From NCBI GenBank assembly GCA_900550345.1, contig URRX01000014.1, forward strand, positions 1 through 17,251: 17,251 bases of DNA, written 5' to 3'. Shown here piece after piece: positions 7,573 through 15,239 of the stretch. The notes under the pieces were generated by a model that was given only the letters and a program-made list of their open reading frames with translations, was not told where the DNA came from and did not search any database. Source of the DNA: an uncultured Anaerococcus sp. (GTDB lineage Bacteria > Bacillota > Clostridia > Tissierellales > Peptoniphilaceae). Numbering within the stretch: position 1 is the first letter of the stretch; every line of letters begins with the position of its first letter. Made by a program: the position numbers and the translations under genes.

Positions 7573-7800
7573 GAAATTTTCCGCGTTACCACCTTTTTTG
7601 CACTAAAAAATGCCACTTCAGATACTACCATATCCTAACTCTATAACGGGAGTTCCCGTATAAGTCTAAATATCGACCTATCCCATCTGAGACCATCTTC
7701 ATCACATTTTTTATTCACCCTTCTCAGCAAAACAGGGCTCTCTGTACAATAATCCATATGATTACTCTTCTCTTTATCTGGTTTTGTAAATCTCTTTGAT
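7533..7800 (-). ncRNA. T-box leader, predicted tRNA-Met specific
   Basis: 5' leader RNA of the methionine operon that binds uncharged tRNA and then permits read-through. The T-box motif AAGGTGGTAACGCGG lies at 7581-7595. Its TGGT bulge would pair with a tRNA 3' end ACCA, fitting an A73 discriminator such as tRNA-Met carries. Upstream are the stem I elements: a kink-turn-like GATAAAGAGAAGAGTA, the AGAGAG...GCTGAGAAGGGTGAA distal region, and a short stem III ACGGG/CCCGT (7646-7659). Aligning with known stem I layouts, UCUC (pairing with GAGA) is preceded by AUGG, so the specifier is read as AUG (7696 to 7694), followed by a purine. This matches the genes it controls. The gene-free stretch 7503-8045 is filled by this leader, its promoter, an AT-rich spacer (7836-7960) in which I see nothing, and the glmS terminator. 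Confidence 0.93.
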
Positions 7801-7806
7801 AATTAG

Positions 7807-7835
7807 ATAATACTACCTTTAATAATTTCTGTCAA
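7807..7835 (-). promoter_or_regulatory. Sigma-A promoter of the methionine T-box operon
   Basis: Consensus -35 TTGACA (7835 to 7830), 17-base spacer, -10 TATTAT (7812 to 7807). The predicted start near 7800 places the whole T-box leader in the transcript. Confidence 0.9.
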
Positions 7836-7960
7836 TACTTTTTTTGATTTTTATAAATTTATAATGTAAATTATTAATAAACATACTGATTTTTAAGCTT
7901 TTCTCTTATTAAAGTTAAATTTAATTTATTTATCATCATTTTATTAATTTAAAAATTTTT

Positions 7961-7987
7961 TAAAAAAAAGAAGCCCTAAGGCTTCTT
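7961..7987 (-). terminator. Rho-independent terminator of glmS
   Basis: Perfect 8-bp stem AAGAAGCC/GGCTTCTT with a 4-base loop (7968-7987), followed on the minus strand by a T run. It lies about 60 bases after the glmS stop and before the methionine operon promoter. Confidence 0.92.
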
Positions 7988-8045
7988 CATGGTTTTGGTA
8001 AAATAAATTCACTAATAATATACTGTATTTAATTTTTTGTGCAAG

Positions 8046-9866
8046 TTATTCTACTGTTACTGATTTAGCTAAATTTCTTGGTTTATCTACATCAATACCT
8101 TTTGCATTTGATGTGTAATAAGCTAGTAATTGTTGTGGAACTACAGCAAGTACTGGGTAAAGGGCATCTATTGTTTCTGGTAATTTATAAGTGTAGTGAG
8201 AAATTTCTTCAAGATGATCATCACTTCTTGCAATTGAGAAAATATTTGCTCCTCTTGAAATTACTTCTTTTACATTCGAAATTGTCTTTTCCATAATATT
8301 TTCTTGAGTTGCAACTGTAACAACTGGTGTCCCCTCTTCAATTAGGGCAATTGTTCCATGTTTTAATTCTCCAGCTGCAAAGGCTTCTGAGTGAATATAT
8401 GAAACTTCTTTTAATTTCAAAGCTCCCTCTATTACAGATTTATAATCTAGACCACGACCTAGATAAAATATTGATTCAGAGTTTTTAATCTCTTGGGCAT
8501 ATTTTTTGATATCTTCTATATCATTAAGAATTCCCTTAACCTTTTCTGGGATTTTCTTAATTTCTTCTAGGATATTTTTGTATTCTTCTTCACTTATTGT
8601 TTCTAATTTTCTAGCAAAATCTAAGGCTAGCATATAAAATGAAATTATTTGTGTTGTATAAGCCTTAGTAGATGCTACTGCTATTTCTGGACCTGCATAA
8701 CAATAAATTGTTTTATCAGCTTCCCTATCAAGTGATGATGCTACTACATTTGTCAAAACAAGAGTTTTTGCTCCCTTTTGTCTGGCAAGTCTTAAAGCTG
8801 CAAGAGTATCAGCAGTTTCTCCTGATTGTGATGGTAAAATTATTAAAGTTTTATCATCAATAAATGGGTCATTGTATCTAAACTCACTAGCTATATCACA
8901 AATTACTGGAATTTTTGCAAATTTTTCAAAGGCATATGAACCCACAAGACCAGAATGGTAAGCTGTACCACAAGCTACCATATAAATTTTATTAAATCCT
9001 TGTAATTCTTCCTTGCTAAAAGCATTTTCTTTAAAATCTATAAGGCCATCTGTCAATTTGTATTTAATAGTATCAGCTATAGCCTTTGGTTGCTCGTTGA
9101 TTTCTTTAATCATGAAATGATCATAGCCTTCTTTTGTAGCATCTTCAAATGAGAAAGTAACTTTAGAAACTTCTCTTTTTACTTTTTCATTTTCTCTATC
9201 ATAGATTGTATAATCATTTCCTTTTATATCAACAAGATCTCCATTTTCAAGATAAATTACATCTTTTGTGTATTTAATAATTGATGGTAAATCACTTGCT
9301 GCAAGAATTCCATCATCTGTAAGTCCCAAAACAAGTGGACTTTCTTCTCTTAGTACAATTAGTCTATCATCTTCATCTTGGCAAATAATTCCAAGAGCAA
9401 AAGATCCTTTAAGCATAGCCTTAGCTTTTCTTACTGCATCTAATAGGTCATTTTCATAGAATTTTTCAATTAAAACTGCTATTACTTCTGTATCAGTTTC
9501 AGATTTAAAAGAATATCCTTCTTTTTTAAGATTTTCTTTTAATTCATTGTAATTTTCAATAATTCCATTATGAACTACAGAGATTTTTCCATTATTTGAT
9601 AAATGTGGGTGTGAATTTACATCTGAAGGCCCACCGTGAGTTGCCCATCTTATATGACCAATTCCCAAATGTCCTTTTATAGGATTTTTAGAAAGTTCAT
9701 CTTTTAAAACTTTAACCTTACCACTTTTTTTAACTGTAGAAAGTACTCCCTGATCAATTAATGAAATTCCAGCTGAATCATATCCTCTGTATTCCAATCT
9801 TTCAAGACCTTCAACAATTACATCTCTAGCTTCTAAATTTCCTTTGTAACATACTATTCCGCACAT
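8046..9866 (-). CDS. glmS: Glutamine--fructose-6-phosphate aminotransferase (isomerizing), GlmS
   Basis: Makes glucosamine-6-phosphate and glutamate from fructose-6-phosphate and glutamine, the first committed step to UDP-GlcNAc for peptidoglycan. At 606 residues it has the normal length. The N-terminal Ntn-type glutaminase domain starts MCGIVCYKG, where Cys2 becomes the catalytic N-terminal residue after Met removal; HIRWATHGGPS and KSETDTEVIA follow. Two SIS sugar-isomerase domains occupy residues 280-606: LPSQSGETADTLAALRLA near 345 binds the sugar phosphate, SEAFAAGELKHGTIAL near 495 holds the active-site Glu/His region, and the C-terminal tail KPRNLAKSVTVE is characteristic. AAGGAGG stands five bases before the ATG. 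The gene is monocistronic between its ribozyme leader and a terminator, so product feedback on mRNA stability is the expected control. Confidence 0.98.
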   Translation of the reverse strand: MCGIVCYKGNLEARDVIVEGLERLEYRGYDSAGISLIDQGVLSTVKKSGKVKVLKDELSKNPIKGHLGIGHIRWATHGGPSDVNSHPHLSNNGKISVVHNGIIENYNELKENLKKEGYSFKSETDTEVIAVLIEKFYENDLLDAVRKAKAMLKGSFALGIICQDEDDRLIVLREESPLVLGLTDDGILAASDLPSIIKYTKDVIYLENGDLVDIKGNDYTIYDRENEKVKREVSKVTFSFEDATKEGYDHFMIKEINEQPKAIADTIKYKLTDGLIDFKENAFSKEELQGFNKIYMVACGTAYHSGLVGSYAFEKFAKIPVICDIASEFRYNDPFIDDKTLIILPSQSGETADTLAALRLARQKGAKTLVLTNVVASSLDREADKTIYCYAGPEIAVASTKAYTTQIISFYMLALDFARKLETISEEEYKNILEEIKKIPEKVKGILNDIEDIKKYAQEIKNSESIFYLGRGLDYKSVIEGALKLKEVSYIHSEAFAAGELKHGTIALIEEGTPVVTVATQENIMEKTISNVKEVISRGANIFSIARSDDHLEEISHYTYKLPETIDALYPVLAVVPQQLLAYYTSNAKGIDVDKPRNLAKSVTVE

Positions 9867-9899
9867 AGTATCCTCCTTAAATATTTAATTTTAGAGGTA

Positions 9900-10026
9900 T
9901 CACTTTATTTTTTTTGTAATAAGAATTACTTCTTATTTTTGTAAAATACTAAGCCTGTGAAAGCTATGGAGCACCCGCCGAAAATTCGATAACTCCATTC
10001 CTCGTCATCCCAATAGGATCTGGCGC
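9900..10026 (-). ncRNA. glmS ribozyme (glucosamine-6-phosphate-activated self-cleaving riboswitch)
   Basis: Located in the glmS leader. The minus strand shows the conserved core in order: GCGCCAGA at the 5' end, a short P1 hairpin AUCC/GGAU, GACGAGG, AUGGAG pairing with CUCCAU (P2 region) around AUCGAA and UUCGGCGGGUGC, then a distal AAUAAGAA/UUCUUAUU hairpin (9918-9937, P4-like). By homology, cleavage falls just before the G at 10026, between A10027 and G10026. Cleavage in response to glucosamine-6-phosphate exposes a 5'-hydroxyl and destabilises glmS mRNA (established for the class). The exact 3' boundary is approximate. Confidence 0.95.
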
Positions 10027-10052
10027 TTGTTATATTTTTACCTCGTTTTTTT

Positions 10053-10058
10053 ATTATA
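10053..10058 (-). promoter_or_regulatory. Predicted -10 box of the glmS promoter
   Basis: TATAAT on the minus strand. It would start transcription near 10046, giving a leader of only about 20 nucleotides before the ribozyme cleavage site. No clear -35 is seen; the region upstream is T-rich. In the gene-free interval 9867-10267 the remaining 10060-10190 is AT-rich and shows nothing else recognisable. Confidence 0.6.
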
Positions 10059-10190
10059 CACTATAAATATGAATAAAAAAAGTAATAAAATAAACAGATT
10101 ATTTATAATTTATTAAAACAAAATATAAAATCTAAGACAATTTAAAATAAAAATTTAAATCTTCCAAGTTTATAAGTTCAATTATATTCA

Positions 10191-10225
10191 AAAAAATAAA
10201 CCAGACTTTATAAGCCTGGTTTATT
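10191..10225 (-). terminator. Rho-independent terminator of the pyruvate:ferredoxin oxidoreductase gene
   Basis: Outer 10-bp stem AATAAACCAG/CTGGTTTATT, one A-C mismatch, then CTT/AAG closing a small loop (10195-10225). The minus strand continues into TTTT. It begins about 42 bases after the stop codon. Confidence 0.9.
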
Positions 10226-10267
10226 AAAACACTTAGTAATTCATATGCTATTTTTAGGATTTAATTT

Positions 10268-13200
10268 CTATTTATTTTCCATTTTTTTATAAGATTCTAA
10301 TCTTTCTTTTGCAGCTTCTTCAGCTTCTGCATATAATCTATCTGCATCTTCTGGGAAAGCTTTTTTAAGGGATGCGTATCTTACTTCGCCTTGTAAGAAT
10401 TCTTGGAAAGATTCTGTAGGATCTTTTGAATCTAGGCTAAATGGATTCTTACCTTCTTCTTTAAGAAGTGGGTTAAATCTCCATAAGTGCCAATATCCAC
10501 TTGCTACAGCTTCTTTTTCTCTTCTTTGAGTTTTACCCATTCCTGCTTTTAGTCCGTGGTTAATACATGGAGCATAAGCAATTATTAGTGATGGACCATG
10601 ATAGGATTCTGCTTCTTTTATTGCTTTTAGAGTTTGAGCTTGGTTTGCTCCCATTGCAACTTGTGCAACGTAAACATAACCATAAGTTGTCATCATTAAG
10701 CCAAGATCTTTCTTTCTAACTTTTTTACCACTTGCTGCAAATTTTGCTACAGCTGCAAGAGGAGTTGCTTTTGAGCTTTGTCCACCTGTATTTGAGTAAA
10801 CTTCTGTATCAAATACGATTATATTAATGTCATCGCCACTTGCAAGAACATGGTCTACTCCAGAAAATCCTATATCATAAGCCCAACCGTCTCCACCGTA
10901 GATCCAAACTGATTTTTTAACTAAATAATCTTTTAATGATTTAATTCTTTCAATAATTTTATTAGCTTCATCATTATCAGTTTCGTTTGCTATTAATGAT
11001 TCAATTTTTATAGCTGCTTTTTTACTTTCTTCAAAATCATCATTATTTTCTAACCATTCGTTAAATGCATCGTTAAGTGGTGTAGAAACTTTTAATTCTA
11101 AGAATTTTTTCATTAATGTTTCTAATAAGAATTTGTTTGATTTTGTAGCAAGAAGCATACCATAACCATATTCTGCTGCATCTTCAAATAAGGATGATGC
11201 CCAAGCTGGACCTTCTCCGTTTTTATTTGTACAATATGGCATTGATGGAACAGATGAACCCCAGATTGATGAACATCCTGTTGCGTTTGAAATAATTTGA
11301 TGATCACCGTAAAGTTGGGTGATTAATTTTGCGTATGGTGTTTCCCCACATCCTGCACAGGCACCTGAGAATTCTAATAATGGTTGGCTAAATTGAGAAT
11401 TTTTAACATTTGTTGGAGCTATTTCATCATTTCTGTATCCAACTTCGCCATGAGCAAATTCCCAATTATCTGCTTGTTTTTCAATTTGTTCATCAATTGG
11501 TTTCATAGCTAGGGCTTTTTTTGGAGCTGGACATACGTCAACACAGTTTCCACATCCCATACAATCATATGGTGAAACTTGGATTCTAAATTCGTATCCT
11601 TCAAGTCCCTTGCCTATAGCTTTTTTAGTTTCAAATCCTTCTGGAGCTTTTTTCTTTTGTTCTTCATCTAATAAGAATGGTCTAATTGTAGCATGTGGAC
11701 AAATGTATGAACATTGGTTACATTGAATACAATTATCTATATTCCATTCTGGAACAAATAAAGCTATACCACGTTTTTCATATCTAGAAGTTCCTGCCAT
11801 ATATTGACCGTCATCGTATGGAAGATATGTTGAAACTGGTAGGTCGTCTTCTTTTAAGTTTATAATTGGTTTAACCATATTTTTGATAAAGTCAGGTTCG
11901 TTTTCATTTTCATCTTCTCTATCATCTTTTAGGTTTTTCCATTCTTCTTTAACTTTTATTTCTTGTAATTCTTCACTTGCACGATCAACTGCCTTGTTGT
12001 TCATGTCAACTATATCTTGACCTTTCATACCATAAGATTTTTCTATAGAATCTTTTAGATATTTTATAGCATCATCTATTGGTAAAACTTCTGAAAGAAT
12101 GAAGAAAGCTGTTTGGATAACCATATTTGTTCTGTGTCCAAGGCCTACTTCTTGGGCAATTTTTGATGCGTTTACTGTATAGAATTTAATATTTTTATCT
12201 GCAATTTCTTTTAATAGATAATTTGGAATGTGTTCTTCTAATTCATCTTCTGACCAAATTGTATTTAATAAGAAAATTCCGCCTTCTTTTAAGTTTTTAA
12301 CTAAATCATATTGTCTTACATATGCTTGAGGTGAGCATGACACAAAATCAGCTTCATCTATAAAGTAAGCTGCATGAATTGGATTTGGTGAAAATCTCAA
12401 GTGAGACATTGTTAGACCGTTAGATTTTTTTGCATCATAGTCAAAATATCCTTGAGCAAACATATCTGTATTATCACCTATAATTTTTATGGCATTTTTA
12501 TTTGCTCCTACTGTACCGTCTCCACCATTTCCCCAGAAAATACAACGTGTTGTTTTTCCATCATTAATTACAAAGCTATCGTCAACTTCAAGTGATGTGT
12601 GAGTTACATCATCATTAATTCCAACTGTAAAGTGATTTTTAGCATCTTCTTTTGCCAAATTATCAAATACAGATTTAAAGTGAGCAGGTCTTGTATCTTT
12701 TTGTCCAAGTCCGTATCTTCCTGCAATTATTTTTGGATTTCTATTTGAATCTGAGAATGCTTCTAATACATCTAAGTATAGTGGTTCTCCAGCTGATCCT
12801 TTTTCCTTTGTTCTATCTAATACTGCAATTCTTTCAACTGTTTCTGGAATTGCTTCTAATAAATGTTTTGTTGAGAAAGGTCTATAAAGATGAACTTTAA
12901 CAAGCCCTACTTTTCTACCTTCTTTATTTAATTCTTCTACAGTTTGTTGGATAGTGTCAGTACCTGAACCCATAGCAACAATTATATCTGTAGCATCTTT
13001 TGCTCCAACATAATTAAATAGAGAATAATCTGTTCCAATTTTTTCGTTAACTTTTTCCATATAAGAAAGAACTATTTCAGGAATTGCATCATAAGCTTTA
13101 TTTTGAGCTTCTGCTCTTTGGAAATATCCACTTTTTTCAAATACACCACGCATAGTTGGTCTATGTGGATTTAGTGAATCGTTTTTAAAATCATCGATTG

Positions 13201-13801
13201 CTTTCCAATCAACCATATCTTCAAATTGATCATAGTCCCAAACATCTATTTTTTGAATTTCGTGACTTGTTCTAAATCCATCAAAGAAATTTACAAATGG
13301 AACTCTTCCCTTTATTGCTGCAAGGTGAGCTACTGGTGAAATATCCATAATTTCTTGAACAGATCCTGCCGCAAGCATAGCAAATCCTGTTGCTCTTGCT
13401 GCCATAACATCTTGATGATCACCATACATATTAATTGCAGATGTTGATAAAGAACGAGCTGCTACATGGAAAACTGCTGGAAGTCTTTCGCCGGCTATCT
13501 TGTACATATCAGGAATCATAAGTAAAAGTCCTTGACTTGCTGTGTATGTAGATGTTAGTGCTCCAGCTGCAAGTGAACCGTGAACTGCCCCTGCTGCTCC
13601 TGCTTCATGTTGCATTTCTGTAACAGAAACTGGATTTCCAAAAAGATTTAATCTTTCATTAGCTGCCCATTTGTCGATAAATTCTGGCATTGGTGAAGAT
13701 GGTGTAATTGGATAAATAGCAGATACTTCACTAAAAGCGTATGATACGTGAGCTGCTGCCGTGTTACCATCCATAGTTACTTTTCTTCTTTTAATTGTCA
13801 T
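10268..13801 (-). CDS. nifJ: Pyruvate:ferredoxin (flavodoxin) oxidoreductase, homodimeric single-chain type
   Basis: Converts pyruvate and CoA to acetyl-CoA and CO2, passing electrons to ferredoxin: the oxygen-sensitive central step of anaerobic fermentation. At 1177 residues it has the normal length for the fused enzyme. Domains in order: N-terminal pyruvate-binding domain with YPITPSSPMPEF (near 30); transketolase C-like domain (about 265-400); gamma domain with FWGNGGDGTVGANKNAI (about 425-630); a two-[4Fe-4S] ferredoxin domain with CIQCNQCSYICPHA (near 695) and CMGCGNCVDVCPAPKKA (near 747); and the C-terminal thiamine-diphosphate domain. In the last, the proximal cluster cysteines are in GACAGCGE (near 814), ATGCSSIWG and APCINHG, and the cofactor-binding GDGWAYDIG...NTGGQSSKATPL stretch starts near 971. 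GGAG lies 9 bases before the ATG. It has its own terminator; no convincing promoter is visible in the short upstream gap. Confidence 0.98.
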   Translation of the reverse strand: MTIKRRKVTMDGNTAAAHVSYAFSEVSAIYPITPSSPMPEFIDKWAANERLNLFGNPVSVTEMQHEAGAAGAVHGSLAAGALTSTYTASQGLLLMIPDMYKIAGERLPAVFHVAARSLSTSAINMYGDHQDVMAARATGFAMLAAGSVQEIMDISPVAHLAAIKGRVPFVNFFDGFRTSHEIQKIDVWDYDQFEDMVDWKAIDDFKNDSLNPHRPTMRGVFEKSGYFQRAEAQNKAYDAIPEIVLSYMEKVNEKIGTDYSLFNYVGAKDATDIIVAMGSGTDTIQQTVEELNKEGRKVGLVKVHLYRPFSTKHLLEAIPETVERIAVLDRTKEKGSAGEPLYLDVLEAFSDSNRNPKIIAGRYGLGQKDTRPAHFKSVFDNLAKEDAKNHFTVGINDDVTHTSLEVDDSFVINDGKTTRCIFWGNGGDGTVGANKNAIKIIGDNTDMFAQGYFDYDAKKSNGLTMSHLRFSPNPIHAAYFIDEADFVSCSPQAYVRQYDLVKNLKEGGIFLLNTIWSEDELEEHIPNYLLKEIADKNIKFYTVNASKIAQEVGLGHRTNMVIQTAFFILSEVLPIDDAIKYLKDSIEKSYGMKGQDIVDMNNKAVDRASEELQEIKVKEEWKNLKDDREDENENEPDFIKNMVKPIINLKEDDLPVSTYLPYDDGQYMAGTSRYEKRGIALFVPEWNIDNCIQCNQCSYICPHATIRPFLLDEEQKKKAPEGFETKKAIGKGLEGYEFRIQVSPYDCMGCGNCVDVCPAPKKALAMKPIDEQIEKQADNWEFAHGEVGYRNDEIAPTNVKNSQFSQPLLEFSGACAGCGETPYAKLITQLYGDHQIISNATGCSSIWGSSVPSMPYCTNKNGEGPAWASSLFEDAAEYGYGMLLATKSNKFLLETLMKKFLELKVSTPLNDAFNEWLENNDDFEESKKAAIKIESLIANETDNDEANKIIERIKSLKDYLVKKSVWIYGGDGWAYDIGFSGVDHVLASGDDINIIVFDTEVYSNTGGQSSKATPLAAVAKFAASGKKVRKKDLGLMMTTYGYVYVAQVAMGANQAQTLKAIKEAESYHGPSLIIAYAPCINHGLKAGMGKTQRREKEAVASGYWHLWRFNPLLKEEGKNPFSLDSKDPTESFQEFLQGEVRYASLKKAFPEDADRLYAEAEEAAKERLESYKKMENK

Positions 13802-13856
13802 AATAAGACACTCCTTTTAATTTAAATTTTTATTATTTATATTTATATTAAAACTT

Positions 13857-13887
13857 AAAAATAGAACCCTAATAGAGTTCTATTTTT
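13857..13887 (-). terminator. Rho-independent terminator of the symporter gene
   Basis: Perfect 11-bp stem AAAAATAGAAC/GTTCTATTTTT with a 9-base loop, whose 3' arm already ends in five T on the minus strand. It lies 15 bases after the symporter stop and before the oxidoreductase gene. Some leakage into that gene is possible, since the gap 13802-13856 shows no clear promoter. Confidence 0.85.
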
Positions 13888-13902
13888 AGTTTTTAATAAT
13901 CT

Positions 13903-15114
13903 CTACTCAGTTATATATTGAGCATTTGCTTCTGGATCTAATTTAAATCCAGAAATTTTATTTACTAAACAAGCTATTCCAGCATCTCCTGAAATATTAC
14001 AAGCTGTACCAAATGAATCTTGAGCTACATACAATGCAATGATTAAAGCTGTCATTGGTTCTGTAAATCCAAGCATAGATTGTAAAATTCCTAAAGCTGC
14101 CATTACTGCACCACCTGGTACTCCAGGAGCTGCAACCATTGTTACTCCTAACATTAATATGAATGGGAAATAAGATGCAAATGTTACAGGTTCACCTTTT
14201 AACATCAATATTGCCATTGAACAAGATGTAAGTGTAATTGTAGATCCAGATAAGTGGATTGTTGCACATAATGGAATTACAAAATCTGCTATACCTTTAT
14301 TAACTCCAATTTTATAGGTTTGTTTTAATGTTACAGGAATTGTAGCTGCTGATGATTGTGTTCCTACTGCTGTCATATAAGCTGGGAATATGTTTTTAAT
14401 TTTTGAGAATGGATCTCCTCCAGCAATTGCACTAGCAACAGAAAATTGTGTTGTAATTGTTGCCCAATGTAAAATTATTACAATAATAAATACAATTGAG
14501 AATACTGATAATACTGTAGCTACTGTTCCTTCATAAGCCATGCTTGCAAAAATTCCACAAATATGTATTGGTAATAAAGGAATTACTATGTTGCTTATTA
14601 ATTTTTCTATAATTGCTGAAAATTCATGAACTGCTTTCTTTAATGTTTCACCTTGAACTGCTGCTATACCAACACCAAAAATAAATGAAATAATAAGTGC
14701 TGTTGTAACAGAAAATACTGGATCCATTGGTGATTCAAAGAATGGTTTCAAGGCTTTTCCTGCGTTTGCTTCTGGATCAAAATTAATTGAACCTACTTTT
14801 ATAAAGTTTGGTAATATTAAACTTTGTATAAGGAATGTAATTGATCCAAAAATTACTTGTGATAAATATGCAATTCCTGCAGTAATTGCTAGTAATTTTC
14901 CTGCCTCTGTTCCTAAATCTGCTATTCCTGGAATTACAAATCCCATAATTAATAGTGGAATAACAAAGTTAAGGAAGTTACCAAATAAACCATTAAAAGT
15001 TTTCAAAATTCTAACTAAAACTGATAATGCGTCTACTTTCGCCCCAATTAGACCTATTATAATACCGAGAATAATTGCAATAATAAGTCTTGGCAATAAA
15101 CCTAGTTTCTTCAT
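13903..15114 (-). CDS. DAACS-family dicarboxylate/amino acid:cation symporter
   Basis: Secondary transporter of the glutamate transporter fold, about 403 residues, many hydrophobic helices plus two re-entrant hairpins. The HP1 region reads GTQSSAATIPVT (near 255). TM7 reads ATIHLSGSTITLT (near 283) where GltPh has ATINMDGTALYQ. HP2 contains APGVPGGAVMA (near 332). TM8 reads QDSFGTACNISGDAGIA (near 363) where GltPh has LDMGRTMVNVTGDLTG. Aligned by eye, Asp394, Asn401 and Asp405 of GltPh are kept, but Arg397, which binds acidic side chains, is Gly, and Asn310/Asp312 of the sodium motif are His/Ser. A neutral amino acid is therefore more likely than glutamate or aspartate. An upstream in-frame ATG at 15159 lies at or before the predicted transcript start, while AAGGAGG (15124-15130) stands 9 bases before the ATG at 15114, so the latter is chosen. 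Confidence 0.92.
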   Translation of the reverse strand: MKKLGLLPRLIIAIILGIIIGLIGAKVDALSVLVRILKTFNGLFGNFLNFVIPLLIMGFVIPGIADLGTEAGKLLAITAGIAYLSQVIFGSITFLIQSLILPNFIKVGSINFDPEANAGKALKPFFESPMDPVFSVTTALIISFIFGVGIAAVQGETLKKAVHEFSAIIEKLISNIVIPLLPIHICGIFASMAYEGTVATVLSVFSIVFIIVIILHWATITTQFSVASAIAGGDPFSKIKNIFPAYMTAVGTQSSAATIPVTLKQTYKIGVNKGIADFVIPLCATIHLSGSTITLTSCSMAILMLKGEPVTFASYFPFILMLGVTMVAAPGVPGGAVMAALGILQSMLGFTEPMTALIIALYVAQDSFGTACNISGDAGIACLVNKISGFKLDPEANAQYITE

Positions 15115-15123
15115 TTCTATTTT

Positions 15124-15130
15124 CCTCCTT
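15124..15130 (-). promoter_or_regulatory. Ribosome binding site deciding the symporter start
   Basis: AAGGAGG, nine bases before ATG 15114. It rules for a protein 15 residues shorter than the longest possible reading (ATG 15159). Confidence 0.8.
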
Positions 15131-15163
15131 GAAATGAATAAAATTAATCTTAAGATCATCTAA

Positions 15164-15192
15164 ATAATATCAATTTTTTTATTTTGTGTCAA
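15164..15192 (-). promoter_or_regulatory. Sigma-A promoter of the symporter gene
   Basis: Consensus -35 TTGACA (15192 to 15187), 17-base spacer, and an extended -10 TGATATTAT with TATTAT at 15169 to 15164. The predicted start is near 15157, leaving a leader of about 43 bases. It lies just after the response regulator stop and indicates strong independent expression. Confidence 0.88.
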
Positions 15193-15239
15193 CATTTTCA
15201 TAGTTTTTTTAAATTTTTTTAAAAAATAATTAAACATTT

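Noticed and set aside
7740..7790. Hairpin AGTAATC/GATTATT that could suggest a separate small RNA or operator
   Set aside because: It is inside the T-box stem I region and is explained by that leader.
7836..7960. AT-rich spacer between the methionine operon promoter and the glmS terminator
   Set aside because: Only homopolymer-rich sequence and short chance palindromes; no reading frame, repeat or RNA motif that I can support.
10060..10190. AT-rich stretch between the oxidoreductase terminator and the glmS promoter
   Set aside because: No coding frame, repeat unit or structured RNA seen; best described as promoter-flanking spacer.
11122..11307. Minus-strand 61-codon frame inside the pyruvate:ferredoxin oxidoreductase gene
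   Set aside because: Out-of-frame shadow of a continuous, well-conserved coding region; no start signal.
13802..13856. Possible promoter for the oxidoreductase gene (TATAAA-like strings)
   Set aside because: Several TATAAA-like strings occur in pure AT sequence with no matching -35 at proper spacing, so I could not choose one.
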